Shown: positions 51,670 to 62,100 of the stretch, in pieces | Layout of the letters: each line of letters begins with the position of its first letter | How positions within the stretch are numbered: position 1 is the stretch's first letter | DNA from: JBCCFW01 sp039029535 | GTDB taxonomy: Bacteria; Acidobacteriota; JBCCFW01 | Assembly: GCA_039029535.1 (NCBI GenBank) | Contig: JBCCFW010000005.1 | Location: 1-64,000 of the forward strand | Length of the DNA stretch: 64,000 nucleotides | Direction of reading: 5' to 3' | Program-made: the position numbers and the translations under genes | The notes under the pieces: generated by a model | The model's input: the letters and a program-made list of their open reading frames with translations, nothing else | The model's database searches: none | What the model was told of the DNA's origin: nothing

Positions 51670-52026
51670 CTCGTCTCTCAGGAAGACTCGAGTCGTGTCT
51701 CAGCCTGAGAGGGGTGACGCTCGCAGCTCGCGAGTGCGGGGCCGTGAGGAAAGGCGGAGAGAAGGCCCCAGAAGGCGGCAAGCGCCGCCCTAATCACGTG
51801 TCCGGTGGGGGGGAAGAACGGTTGTGACGAGGGCGGCGCTAGCCAGTGCCCGACAGTGGAGGAGCCGGGCACCCTGATGTAGAGCAACCGTCGTGCCAAC
51901 CCTCGGAAACCGCTCAGATCAGCGTCTCAGGGGGCCGATCAGCGTCCGACACGGCCAAACCGGAACGCCATCACCCGGTCCGGATCGTTTTCACCGGGTC
52001 AGGTCGAACCGGTCGATGGCGGAGGC
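51670..52026. other. 357-bp noncoding stretch with nested inverted repeats
   Basis: No gene is evident. AGCGCCGCCCT (51781-51791) and AGGGCGGCGCT (51830-51840) are perfect 11-bp inverted repeats with a 38-base spacer. The left arm can instead form a short hairpin with GGCGGC at 51774-51779, so the two structures compete. GATCAGCGTC occurs twice near 51918 and 51940. The repeats may be terminators of the MerR-TPR gene and of the minus-strand permease, or a structured RNA. Confidence 0.4.
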
Positions 52027-53925
52027 TCAGTGGCCGGCGCTGACCCGCCAGAGCTGGTCGCGTCGTCGACGGAGCACGCCCGCGCAAGCCTGGAGCGCGA
52101 AGTGCGCGGCCACGCCACAAGCCAGCACCCAGACCGCGACGATGGCCAGGCCCATCCACGACGGCAGCACGAGCGCGACCGACGCCGTGAGGCTGGCCAC
52201 CGCCATGATGACGCCCTTCGCTACCATGCCGATCGTGCCCCCGAGCTGACTGGGGTTGCCGGCAGCACCCAGCACCTTGAGGTCGGAGGCCTTGGGGAAC
52301 CACAGCGACACGAGCGTGGTCACCGGCGCGGCGAGCAAGAGCATGGAGAGCAGCGTCGACAGGAGGATCAACAGCTCGGTCACCGACGGCAGCCCGTTGA
52401 CCAAGACCGCCGCGAGCGCCGAGCTCACGCCGGCGATGCCGGCGAGCAGGCCGGTCCCCACCGCCTGCCCGAGCACGAGCTGATGGTCGCTGACCGGTGA
52501 GACGAAGTGACGGGACAGCCCGGCCTTCAAGATGCCGAACTGATTGAAGCTCACTGCAGCCAAGCCGAGGATCCCGAGCCCGAAGGCACCGAGCGCCATC
52601 ATGATCTCCATGCCGCCGAGTCGCTCCGCGAGCATCGAGACGCCCCCGCTGACCTCGTTGCGGAAGCGCATTCGGAAGAACACGCTGATCCCCAGCACCG
52701 AGAGCGGCGTGATGAAGAGGCCGATCTTCCCGCGCACCGTGCGACGCACGAACTGCATGGTCGTGAGCGCGACCGCCGACACGGGCGGCGAGACCAGCGG
52801 GAGCCGACCGGGTCGCCAGCTCTCCCAATCGACCTCACGACGCGCGGGCCCACCGGCCGTCGTCTCGACGAGGCTGCGCCAGCATCTCCACGACACGCTG
52901 GTCGCCAAGAGGATCGTACCGAGCATCGCCAGCAACGAGGGGACGACGCGGATCGGTCCCCCATCGCGCGTGCTCACCGACACCGTCCGCGCCAGCGCCT
53001 CGGTCGGGAAGAGCTGCAGCCAGGGAGGGAAGCGCTCGAAGCGTTCGAAGACCTGGCGACGACGTTCTTGTCGTTCCGCTTCACGCGCCTCGGCCGCGGC
53101 GGCCACCGCCTCTTCGTCGATGGGCTCGTCGCCGGGGCCGAGCTCCAGGACGTCACCCTCGCTCGCCTCCTCGGCCGTGGTCACCGGAGCTTCCTCGGCC
53201 GGTGCTTCCACGGACACGCCGAAGAGTCCCTTCACGCCGGACTCGAAGTCGTCCTCCGGAATGAGAAGTGGCGCGAAGCCGATGAACGACAGCACCGCCA
53301 CCGCCAGGGCCGCCGTCTCCGCCCGACGTCGATCACGCAGGAAGAGCTGGGCGAGGTTGGTCGCCGCGGCCATGCAGGTGACCAGGGACAGGTAGAGCAA
53401 CACGGAGCCGACGGCGGTCAGGAGGGCAGCCGTCGTCAGCCCGGCTCGGTGAAGGCCGATGCAGAGGCCGCCCAGGACGGGCACGGCCGCGAGGAGGCTG
53501 GGGTCGCCGGCGAGCGACACGACTTCCACGAAGTGGACGTGCTTGCGCTCGAGCGGAAGCAGGAGCAAGCGGGTGCGGTCGCTGAGGCTGCCGGCCGCAG
53601 CAGCCGCTGGCGCGATGAGCGCGAGCAACATGAGCACGAGCCAGGCGACTGCGAGCAGCAGCCGCAGCCCGATCATGAACAGCGGTCGACGCTCTTCGCC
53701 CGCCAGGAGATCCGGCACCTGCACGGCGAGGAAGACGCCGATGAGCAGCGAGCCGCCGCCGATGACGATGGCCATGAGGACCGGAAGCACGACCCCCATG
53801 ATCGCCGCGAGCTTCCGCATGCCGCCGTCGACCATGCTCTGCCGCACGGCCGCCCGAGATAGGCGGAGACGCAGGCCGGCCAGGGCCCACGCCGCGCGGA
53901 ACAGGCCGACGGGGCCGCCGCTCAT
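52027..53925 (-). CDS. ABC-type exporter permease, large
   Basis: A 632-residue membrane protein. ATG 53925 overlaps the stop of the gene upstream by 4 bp. Around ten hydrophobic segments are visible in two groups, about 35-260 and 340-620, separated by a charged region rich in Glu and Ala (about 270-320). No ATP-binding motif is present, so a separate ATPase would be needed; none is adjacent. The pattern fits the ABC-2 type or other multi-pass transport permeases (F-A-L-Q-A-C-A-G-V at the end). Substrate unknown. Confidence 0.7.
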   Translation of the reverse strand: MSGGPVGLFRAAWALAGLRLRLSRAAVRQSMVDGGMRKLAAIMGVVLPVLMAIVIGGGSLLIGVFLAVQVPDLLAGEERRPLFMIGLRLLLAVAWLVLMLLALIAPAAAAAGSLSDRTRLLLLPLERKHVHFVEVVSLAGDPSLLAAVPVLGGLCIGLHRAGLTTAALLTAVGSVLLYLSLVTCMAAATNLAQLFLRDRRRAETAALAVAVLSFIGFAPLLIPEDDFESGVKGLFGVSVEAPAEEAPVTTAEEASEGDVLELGPGDEPIDEEAVAAAAEAREAERQERRRQVFERFERFPPWLQLFPTEALARTVSVSTRDGGPIRVVPSLLAMLGTILLATSVSWRCWRSLVETTAGGPARREVDWESWRPGRLPLVSPPVSAVALTTMQFVRRTVRGKIGLFITPLSVLGISVFFRMRFRNEVSGGVSMLAERLGGMEIMMALGAFGLGILGLAAVSFNQFGILKAGLSRHFVSPVSDHQLVLGQAVGTGLLAGIAGVSSALAAVLVNGLPSVTELLILLSTLLSMLLLAAPVTTLVSLWFPKASDLKVLGAAGNPSQLGGTIGMVAKGVIMAVASLTASVALVLPSWMGLAIVAVWVLACGVAAHFALQACAGVLRRRRDQLWRVSAGH

Positions 53926-54497
53926 CGAGCCCGTCGGCGCGACCGTACCGGCAGCTCGACGACGAGGTCGTCCTCCTGCGGCGGCAGGCAGCCGAGCTCG
54001 GTGGACCCCTGGGCGTGCAACACGCCGCGCAGGACGAGCAGGCCGGCCGGTTGCTCCTTCGGGATGCGGACGTCGACGCGGACCCGCGTGAGCCCCTCGT
54101 ACACCGGCAGCCGTCGTCCCATCGAGAACGAGTAGTTTCGTCGCAAGGGCTTGGGCCAGCGCGTTGGCGAGACCTCGACGCCAGTGGGGACCGCCGTCCA
54201 CTCGATCTTGGGCGCCTTGGAGAAGGGCTTGCCGTCGTCCATCCCGGCCTCGGGCACCCGCGGGTCGAGGTTCACGTGGACGTCGGGATGCAGGTCGAGC
54301 TCGAGCGTGAGCTTCGCGGTCTGCCCGGGTCGGTAGGAGCGGCGATCCCGGATCACGCGCACGCCGACGTAGTCGGGCAGCGGGCCGAAGCCGGCGTCGT
54401 CGTCCTCGAGTTGGGCCTGGCTGGGAGACGCCCAGCCGATGGCCATGAGCGTGACGAGGAGAACGGAAACGGCGTGGGCTGCACGAGGGGTCGTCAT
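53922..54497 (-). CDS. Secreted protein resembling the DsbD N-terminal domain
   Basis: A 191-residue protein. ATG 54497 gives a signal peptide ending in P-S-Q-A-Q. The body, with Y-R-P-G-Q-T-A-K-L-T-L-E-L-D-L-H-P-D-V-H-V-N, R-R-N-Y-S-F-S-M-G and L-V-L-R-G-V-L-H-A-Q-G, has the pattern of the alpha-DsbD domain of thiol:disulfide interchange proteins and of related secreted accessory proteins. Only one Cys near L-G-C-L-P-P is evident, so redox activity is uncertain. It is coupled to the permease gene by overlap and is divergent from bioY. Confidence 0.7.
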   Translation of the reverse strand: MTTPRAAHAVSVLLVTLMAIGWASPSQAQLEDDDAGFGPLPDYVGVRVIRDRRSYRPGQTAKLTLELDLHPDVHVNLDPRVPEAGMDDGKPFSKAPKIEWTAVPTGVEVSPTRWPKPLRRNYSFSMGRRLPVYEGLTRVRVDVRIPKEQPAGLLVLRGVLHAQGSTELGCLPPQEDDLVVELPVRSRRRAR

Positions 54498-54571
54498 GAC
54501 CGTGAGAGTACGCGAGACTGCCGGGGCGAGGAAGCCGCCAAGGTGCGGCTTCGCATCTCCCGAGCCGCCCG

Positions 54572-55168
54572 ATGACCGAGACCTCACGCAAGCTCTTGCG
54601 ACCCCTGGTCGCCGCCCTCGTTCTCGCCGTGCTCACGGCCCTCGTCGCCCGGGTGGAGCTGCCCGTGCCCGGCTCACCGGTGCCCGTGAGCCTTCAGAGC
54701 CTCGTCGTCGTGCTGGCCGGCCTCGTGCTGGGCTGGCGCTGGGGCGCGATCTCGATGATGATCTACGTGGCGCTGGGCGCCCTGGGCCTGCCGGTCTACG
54801 CTGATGGAGCCTCCGGGCTCGACTCCCTGTTGGGAGCGACCGGCGGCTACCTGTTCGGCTTCGTGCCGGCAGCCGCGGCCGCGGGAGGAGTGGCCGAGCG
54901 GATCACCTCGTCGTCGAGTCTCGGACGACGCCTGTCCGGGCTCACCGCCGCCGGCCTCCTCGCCCACGTCGTGATCTTCGGGCTGGGGGTCCCCTGGCTG
55001 AAGATCGCCACCGAGATGAGCTGGAGCGACGCGCTCCGTCACGGCTGTCTCCCCTTCTTGCCGGGAGGCGTGCTCAAGAGCGTCGTGGCCGCCGGGCTCG
55101 CACTTTCAATTCATCACTTCAGTTCTTTCAATCCTGGGAGGGATCATCATGAGAACGACACCACCTGA
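54572..55168 (+). CDS. bioY: BioY-type biotin transporter S component
   Basis: A 198-residue membrane protein starting at ATG 54572. It has six hydrophobic segments and the BioY signatures P-V-P-V-S-L-Q-S-L-V-V-V-L-A-G, G-A-L-G-L-P-V-Y-A and G-A-T-G-G-Y-L-F-G-F, near the expected positions. BioY is the substrate-binding subunit of the ECF-type biotin importer and can work alone in some bacteria; EcfA and EcfT genes are not in the window. The last 20 bp overlap the exonuclease gene, so they are likely co-transcribed. Confidence 0.9.
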   Translation: MTETSRKLLRPLVAALVLAVLTALVARVELPVPGSPVPVSLQSLVVVLAGLVLGWRWGAISMMIYVALGALGLPVYADGASGLDSLLGATGGYLFGFVPAAAAAGGVAERITSSSSLGRRLSGLTAAGLLAHVVIFGLGVPWLKIATEMSWSDALRHGCLPFLPGGVLKSVVAAGLALSIHHFSSFNPGRDHHENDTT

Positions 55169-55712
55169 CCACTATCTCGTCGTCGACTTCGAGGCGACCT
55201 GTGACGACCGCGGCACCGTGCCGCGTCACGAGATGGAGATCATCGAGATCGGAGCCGTGCGAGTCGACGGCACGACGCTCGAGCCCATCGACGACTTCGC
55301 CGCCTTCATCCGGCCGGTGCGGCATCCGCGACTGACCGAGTTCTGCCACGGGCTCACGACCATCACGCAAGAACAGGTCGACGCAGCTCCGAGCTTCCCC
55401 GCAGTCGCCGAGAGCCTGCGAGCCTGGGTCGAGGAACGACCGGGCCGCGCGGTCTTCTCGTCCTGGGGCGACTACGACCGGAAGCAGCTCGCGCAGGACT
55501 GCGCCTTTCACTCGGTCGCGTCACCGCTGCCCGAGGAGCACGTCAACCTCAAGGCGCTCTTCGCCGAGCGTCGAGGGCTCCGCCGCGGCGTCGGCATGGG
55601 CAAGGCGCTCCGCATGATGGACCTCCCCCTGGAAGGGACTCATCACCGCGGGATCGACGACGCGCGCAACATCGCCCGGCTGCTGCCGGCCATCGTCGGT
55701 GAGGCGCGATAG
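55149..55712 (+). CDS. DEDDh 3'-5' exonuclease (KapD/ERI-1 like)
   Basis: A 187-residue exonuclease of the DEDDh family. The first motif is V-V-D-F-E-A-T-C (Asp and Glu), motif II has F-S-S-W-G-D-Y-D and motif III is H-H-R-G-I-D-D-A-R-N-I-A-R. The layout, with T-E-F-C-H-G-L-T, is nearest to KapD/ERI1-type RNA or DNA exonucleases of about 200 residues. The substrate is unknown. It starts inside the bioY end at ATG 55149 behind GGAGGGAT. Confidence 0.88.
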   Translation: MRTTPPDHYLVVDFEATCDDRGTVPRHEMEIIEIGAVRVDGTTLEPIDDFAAFIRPVRHPRLTEFCHGLTTITQEQVDAAPSFPAVAESLRAWVEERPGRAVFSSWGDYDRKQLAQDCAFHSVASPLPEEHVNLKALFAERRGLRRGVGMGKALRMMDLPLEGTHHRGIDDARNIARLLPAIVGEAR

Positions 55713-55722
55713 GCTGTCGTCC

Positions 55723-58700
55723 ATGCCGGATGAGCGCGACCCTCGCGAGGACGAGGACCAGGGTTCAGAGACGCCACGCCAAGGCATCGAACCGACGTCC
55801 TCGGCCTCGATGGCCGACGACGCCCCCACGGTCATCCAGTGGCGAACGTCCTCGGGCTCAGTGGCCGACGGCGACACGTCGCCGCCCGAGCGCATCGGTC
55901 GCTACCGCATCCTCGGAGAGCTCGGGCGGGGCGGCATGGGTGTCGTCTGGCGTGGCGTGGACGATCGACTCGACCGCCCGGTCGCCCTCAAGACGCTGCG
56001 CGAGAGCCTGCTCCGCGAGCCTCAGCATCTCGAGCGCTTCCTGGCCGAAGCGCGACTGCTCGCGAGCCTCAACCATCCGCATCTCGCCATCGTGCACGAC
56101 CTCCCTCTCCACGAGGATCGGCCGGTGCTGGTCATGGAGCTCCTGGAGGGCGAGAACCTGGCGATCCGTCTCGCCCGCGGGCCGCTACCAGTGGGCGAAG
56201 CTCTCGAGCTCGGCATCCAGGTCGCCTCCGGCCTGGCCGCAGCTCACGAACGCGGGATCGTCCATCGCGACCTCAAGCCGGCCAACGTGCAGGTGCTACC
56301 CACCGGCGACGTCAAGGTGCTCGACTTCGGCCTCGCTCGATCCTGGTCCGCCACTTCCGATGACCGGGAGGAACGGCTGCTTGCCGGCACGCCGGGGTAC
56401 ATGAGCCCCGAGCAAGTCCGGTGCGAGCCGCTCGACGGGCGCGCCGACCTGTTCTCCTTCGGCCTCGTCTTGTACGAATGCCTGACGGGCCTCCCGGCCT
56501 TCCAGGGCAAGGACACGCAGGAGCTCATCCTCGCCCCCGTTCAAGACGAGCCCGACTGGTCGTCCCTTCCTGGCTCGACACCCGCTGGGCTTCGTGAGCT
56601 CGTCACCTCTTGTCTCGAGAAGAACGTCGACGATCGACCTCGTCGGGCCGGCGAGGTCGTCACGGCGTTGCGACGTCTTCGAGGACGTGATGACGACGGG
56701 GAAGGCCGAGATCGAGCCGCCCGCTCGTTGCCCTCCGAGAACGACTCCTTCGTCGGTCGCGAGCAGGAGATGAGCGCGCTGTCTCGTTCGATCGATGCCG
56801 GACATGCGCTGATCTCGGTGCTGGGAGCCGGCGGTTGTGGCAAGACCCGCCTGGTCCTCCATCACGTGCTCGCTCGGGCCGACGACGCCTCCGAGAGCAC
56901 TTGGTTCTTCGATCTCTCCGAGGCTCGGGACGTCGACGGCATCGCCCACGTCCTCGCCTCCACCCTCGACGTGCCGCTCGGACCAGGCGATCCGATCGAG
57001 CAACTCACCAACGCGATCGCAGCGATGGGTGGCTGTCTCCTCGTGCTCGACAACTTCGAGCAGGTCGCCCAACATGCTGAGGCCACCGTCGGACGTTGGT
57101 TGCGTCACGCCCAGGACGCCACGTTCATCGTCACGAGCCGCACCCGCCTCGACCTGCCCGGCGAGGAGATCCTCGCTCTCGATCCCCTGCCATCGGAAGG
57201 CGCCGGCGTGGAGCTCTTCGAGCTGCGAGCCCGAGCGAAGCAACCCGACTTCGTCGTCGATGACGACAACCGAGCGCTCGTGGAGAAGCTGGTCGGCTTG
57301 CTGGATGGGATGCCCCTGGCCATCGAGCTGGCCGCTGCTCGCTCACGCGTGCTCTCGCCTGCCCAGCTCATCGAGCGCATGAAGGACCGCTTCCGACTGC
57401 TGTCGGGAGGCGGCAGCACGAGCCGTCGTCAGGCGACGCTGAGGGCGACCATCGACTGGTCCTGGGACCTCCTCGAACCCTGGGAGAAGTCCGCCCTGGC
57501 CCAGGCCTCGGTGTTCGAGGGTGACTTCACGCTGGAGTCTGCCGAGGCCGTCCTCGATCTCACCGCGTGGGCCGAAGCACCCTGGCCGCTGGACGTCGTG
57601 CAAGCGCTGGTCGAGAAGAGCCTGCTCCGAACCTGGACCCCTCCCTCCATCGACGGCTCCCTTCGCGATGAGCCTTGCTTCAAGATGCACGTCAGCATCC
57701 AGGAGTACGCAGCGGAGAAGTTGCGCACGCCCGAGGCGCTCCCCGACGGCAACGGCGGACCCGAGACCGAACGGGCCGCGTTCCTCCGACACGGTGAGCG
57801 CTACGCGCGCTTCGGCACCGAAGACGCGCTCGCGACGCTCACCTCTCATGGCGGCGATCACCGTCGTCTCGCGCTGGCCCGCGAAGGTGACAACCTGCTC
57901 GCCGCCTGCCGGCGCGCTCTCGAACGACGCGATGGTGAGACGGCAGCCGGCGCCTTCCTCGGTGCGTGGCACGCCCTGGTCCTTCATGCCCCGATGGCCA
58001 TGGCCGCCGAGCTCGGTCGACGGGTCCTCGCGGTCGACACGCTCGGTGCGCGTTCCCGAGCGCGACTCCTGAACGTCCTCGCCTTCGCCTGCCTCTATCA
58101 GGGTCGTCTCCAGGAAGCGCTCACGACTCAACGCTCCGCCGTGACGATCGCCCGGGAGCTGGGAGACCGCCGGCTCGAAGGTCGTCTTCTCGACGTCCTG
58201 GGCTTCCTAGTCGCCGAGAGCGGCGACGATGCAGGGGCGCGCGAGCTCCATGCGTCGGCGCTCCGACTCGCGCGAGAGACCGCTGACCGACGGACCGAGG
58301 CGATGGCGCTCCGCAACCTCGCCCGCCGACATCCTCGCGACGATCACGGAGCCGAGACGCTCCGCCTTCTCGATGAGGCGCTCGCGTCGTTTCGAGAGGT
58401 CGGCGACCGTCTCGCCGAGGGTCAGACCATCGGCGACATCGCCTGGGAGCAAGCCGACCTCGGTCGTCTCGAGGAGGCTCGCGTCGGCCTGAAGAACGCG
58501 CTGGCCATCCACGAGGAGATCGACGACTGGCGCTCGGTGGCACAAGCCCGAAGCATGCTGGGCAACTTGCTTGGACGTCTGGGTGAGCTGGACGAGGCCA
58601 GAGAAGAGCTCGAAGCCTCACTGGCCCTTCATCGTCGTCTCGGAGGACGCAACCGCGAAGGGCAGGTCCTTCACGGACTGGGCTGCCTTCACGTGGACCG

Positions 58701-59067
58701 GGGTGCGCACGACGAGGCGCGTGCCTGCTTCGAGCAGGCTCTCACCATCGTCCGCAGCAACGGCGATCGACCGTTCGAAGCGATCACGCTCGGCAGCCTG
58801 GCCCGCCTGGACCTGGAGCTGGGACGCCTGGAGGAGGCTCGGCAATCGCTGGAGACGGCGCTGCTGCTTCGTCGCGAGCTCGGTGACCGGCGCTCGCAGG
58901 CTCAGCTACTGGTCCAGCGGGCTCGACTCGAGCTGGAGGACGAGAACCGCCAGGCCGCGCGGGCGTGCCTCGACGAGCTCGAGGCGATCATCGAGGCAGG
59001 TGGTTCGGGCGTGGAGCAGCTCGCCGCAGAGGCTGAGGAGCTCCGCAATCGGCTCGGCTCGGCATGA
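55723..59067 (+). CDS. Ser/Thr kinase fused to NB-type ATPase and TPR array
   Basis: An 1114-residue protein starting at ATG 55723. The kinase (about 58-330) has L-G-R-G-G-M-G-V-V-W, A-L-K-T-L, V-H-R-D-L-K-P-A-N-V-Q and D-F-G-L-A-R. Residues 340-700 form an AfsR/LuxR-type NB-ARC ATPase: F-V-G-R-E-Q-E-M, G-A-G-G-C-G-K-T (P-loop), L-L-V-L-D-N-F-E-Q-V and G-M-P-L-A-I-E-L-A-A-A-R-S. The rest to 1114 is TPR. No DNA-binding or membrane segment is visible, so it is likely a cytoplasmic STAND-type signalling hub in which ligand or kinase state controls oligomerisation. Kinase-STAND-TPR fusions are common in myxobacteria. Its target is unknown. Confidence 0.9.
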   Translation: MPDERDPREDEDQGSETPRQGIEPTSSASMADDAPTVIQWRTSSGSVADGDTSPPERIGRYRILGELGRGGMGVVWRGVDDRLDRPVALKTLRESLLREPQHLERFLAEARLLASLNHPHLAIVHDLPLHEDRPVLVMELLEGENLAIRLARGPLPVGEALELGIQVASGLAAAHERGIVHRDLKPANVQVLPTGDVKVLDFGLARSWSATSDDREERLLAGTPGYMSPEQVRCEPLDGRADLFSFGLVLYECLTGLPAFQGKDTQELILAPVQDEPDWSSLPGSTPAGLRELVTSCLEKNVDDRPRRAGEVVTALRRLRGRDDDGEGRDRAARSLPSENDSFVGREQEMSALSRSIDAGHALISVLGAGGCGKTRLVLHHVLARADDASESTWFFDLSEARDVDGIAHVLASTLDVPLGPGDPIEQLTNAIAAMGGCLLVLDNFEQVAQHAEATVGRWLRHAQDATFIVTSRTRLDLPGEEILALDPLPSEGAGVELFELRARAKQPDFVVDDDNRALVEKLVGLLDGMPLAIELAAARSRVLSPAQLIERMKDRFRLLSGGGSTSRRQATLRATIDWSWDLLEPWEKSALAQASVFEGDFTLESAEAVLDLTAWAEAPWPLDVVQALVEKSLLRTWTPPSIDGSLRDEPCFKMHVSIQEYAAEKLRTPEALPDGNGGPETERAAFLRHGERYARFGTEDALATLTSHGGDHRRLALAREGDNLLAACRRALERRDGETAAGAFLGAWHALVLHAPMAMAAELGRRVLAVDTLGARSRARLLNVLAFACLYQGRLQEALTTQRSAVTIARELGDRRLEGRLLDVLGFLVAESGDDAGARELHASALRLARETADRRTEAMALRNLARRHPRDDHGAETLRLLDEALASFREVGDRLAEGQTIGDIAWEQADLGRLEEARVGLKNALAIHEEIDDWRSVAQARSMLGNLLGRLGELDEAREELEASLALHRRLGGRNREGQVLHGLGCLHVDRGAHDEARACFEQALTIVRSNGDRPFEAITLGSLARLDLELGRLEEARQSLETALLLRRELGDRRSQAQLLVQRARLELEDENRQAARACLDELEAIIEAGGSGVEQLAAEAEELRNRLGSA

Positions 59068-59080
59068 GACTCACCGACCA

Positions 59081-59109
59081 GGGAGCAGCCCGACCGGCGG
59101 GCTGCTCCC
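59081..59109. terminator. Hairpin between convergent genes
   Basis: GGGAGCAGCCCG (59081-59092) and CGGGCTGCTCCC (59098-59109) form a perfect 12-bp stem around a 5-base loop. It is centred between the stop of the kinase-STAND gene (59067) and that of the minus-strand subtilase (59116), so it should terminate both. Confidence 0.7.
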
Positions 59110-59115
59110 CGTGAC

Positions 59116-62100
59116 TCACGGGCAGGTGATCGGCAGGTCGAACCAGATGCGGTCGCGGAAGCCCGGCAGCGGTGGGCTGATCAGGTGCTGCTCCCACAGC
59201 TCCACTCGGAACCTCATCTCGTCGATGGGCGTGTCACCCGCATCGGCGTAACGGCGCTCCGGGAGGAGCTCGTCACAGATCAAGCCGGGAAACACGTAGA
59301 CACCATCGAAGGTGGCGCGGTAGAGACCGGTACCGAAGATCTCGTTGAACTGCACGACGGTCCCGGGATGAGCGAGGTCGTCGTGGACGGGATGCAGCGT
59401 GCCGACCAGCGATCCTGGCTTGATCGGCCCCTCGCTCTGAACCGTGACCTGGATGGCACCGCAGCTCCCCGGCGAGAAGGTGAAGGGCGTGGTCCCACCG
59501 ATGCAAGGCCCGGTAGCCATCGAGCCGGCGAATGCCTGGACGTCGTGCAGGCTCACGTCGCGGCAGCGATAGCGTGTCGTGCCGGAGCTCTCTCGACCCA
59601 GGAGATCGAAGCTCACCTTCAGGTCCGTGTCGTCGAGAACGTTGAGGGAAAAGACGTTCGGGCCGTGACAGTCTTCCAGCACCAACGGCTGGCTCTCGAA
59701 CAGGAAGCCATCGACCCTGAAGAGCGACACCGTCCAGGGCCCAGGCTCACAGGAGTCGGCTGGATCGAGGCTCTCGACCTGCACGGGAACGACGTTGAAC
59801 GGCCAGTCGGCGAGCCGCATCTGGATGACGGCCTCCTCACCACACTCGTAGCTCGACTGGGTGAAGTAGGGATGACCGTTGGCGGACGCGACGTCACCCG
59901 ACACGACGAGGGCATAGCCCTGACGGTCCTCGGTGATGCAGTCGTAGGCCAGGGGATCGGGATCCGTCAGGGGATCCGGCGAGCAGAGCCCCTCGTCGTC
60001 CTGGACCAGGTCCGGCCAGGCCGGCATGACGACCGGGCTGCCGGCACCGTCGTGCTCGCCAGCGCTGAAGTCGAAGCCGATGACCCGGATCCGGTAGCGA
60101 CCCGGCTCGAGGCCACCGTCACCCGTCGTCAAGAAGACGTTCTCGACGGTGTTGTAGCGATCGCGGGTCTGGAACTGACAGAAGTCACCCTCTCCCTCGT
60201 CCTTCTGGGGCAGCAAGTACTCCAGGAGGCATTGACAGTCGGGATCGTGACTGTTGCACCGGGAGGAGCCGAGCTCGGAGTAGCCATGCTTCCAAAGACG
60301 ATTGGGGTCCTGCGAGCTCTTGCCCGGATTGGGCCGGAGCACGAAGCCCGAGGGCGTGATCACCTCGAGGTCGAGGTCGTTGCACAGGACGGGGTCGTCT
60401 CCTGAGAGCCAGTAGCCGTTCATCACCGGTGGGGGTGGATCACTCCAGGCCAGCGTCACGTGGAGGTTCTCGCCCCCCTTGACGTGGACCTCGTACTCGT
60501 GGACCTCGCCCTCGGTGATGGCCGGGTGGTAGTCGTCGACGATCGACTCTCGACCATCCTTGAGATTCATGGCCTGCGTGCCGTTGGGCACGTCGTTGAG
60601 GACGAGCATGAACGACCGCTCCCCGACGGACTCGGAAGGACTGGCCGGAGGATTCGGTGCGGGCTGCGTCGGATCGCCCGCGAAGAACAGGGTGTCGTCG
60701 AGGACGGGACGACCCCAGCCCTGACCGTGAGTGGGACGGGCAGTACCGACGCCCGCAACATCGCCCGTGTTTGGCCCAGTGAGGTTGCGTGCTGAGTTGA
60801 CCAGCACGGCCTTGAGCAGCGCATTCGTGGGGCTGAATCCCATCGAGGAACCACGCCCCCCACCAGGATAGAAGCCCTCCACGAAGTACTCCCTGACGAG
60901 AGCAGCAAGCCCAGCCAGGACCGGCGACGTGGCGGAGGTACCGTTGAGATCAGCATCCGGGCTCGCACAAGAGAACTGTCCGCGGCCCCGTGGCAGTCGG
61001 GCCGTCAACTCGGGCTTGATGCGATGGCCATGCCCAGGGCCCCTCCCCGAGTTGGTGCAGATGCAGAGATCTTCGACGACCTCAGGAAAGACATCGAACA
61101 CGGTGCGGTTGCTCATTCCGACACTGATGCCGGACTTCAGGTGCGCCTCCCTCAGGAGGAGGCCGTTGTTTCCAGCCGAGAACGTGAACAACATGTCTCG
61201 CAGTCGCCATGCTTCACGATCGAAGTCAGCACAGTTGGAGTGGTAGTGCACGTCGAGGCCGAGTCCTTCCGGTCCGGTAGAGTGCAGCCCAGTACCCCAG
61301 GAGTTGTTGTGAACCCGGAGTCGAGAGTCGACTCGGTATGCCTGGGTGATGATGTCCGGATAGCTGTAGTGACAAGGCAGAGTGGCGGTCGGCCTGTCTT
61401 CGATCGGGACAGTCAGCGAAGCAAACTGCTTGCGCTCAGGGAGCGCATCCTGGAAGAACAGCTGGGCACCTGGCGCCATCCCGTCGCCACGATCGTGATG
61501 GTCGATCGCGTCGTCGCTCGGGACGACCATGTCGTTGTTGGGATGAGCTCGACTGAAGGCCGACTCATCATCGAGGGGATCGTCCAGTCGCTCCCCGGCA
61601 CGCCCGGCGAGAACGTAGTGATCATCTGCGGCAGCCGCCTGGGCCGAGAACAAGCCGTGGTTGGTGTTGATGAATGAGGGCATGGCAGCGTCCACGATCC
61701 CATCTTGATCCTTGTCGAGCACGAAGGAGACACCGTCATAGGTACAGTCATCTCCTTCCAGTGCCTCGAGCCGCACGGACGCGATGACCTTGCGGTCCGG
61801 GTACACCATCGGCAACTCGGTCGGCTCGAGGACCTGAACGGCCGGCCTGACGTCGTCGTCGTTGGGCCCGTAGCGCATCTGGCAATGCGCCGAGCTCTCG
61901 AAGCCCCGGTCAAGAATGCCAATGACCTGATCCACGCCGAAGATCCCGTTTGCGAAGAGCTTGGCGTGCTGATCGTGCTCCGAGTCGCCACTGGGCAGCA
62001 GAGCCTCTCCAGTTTGATGCCAGGCGACAGCTTCGTTCGACGGCGCCTGAAGACTCGGCGCATCCCACGGCTCCGCCCACGACACGCCCTCGGTCTCGGC

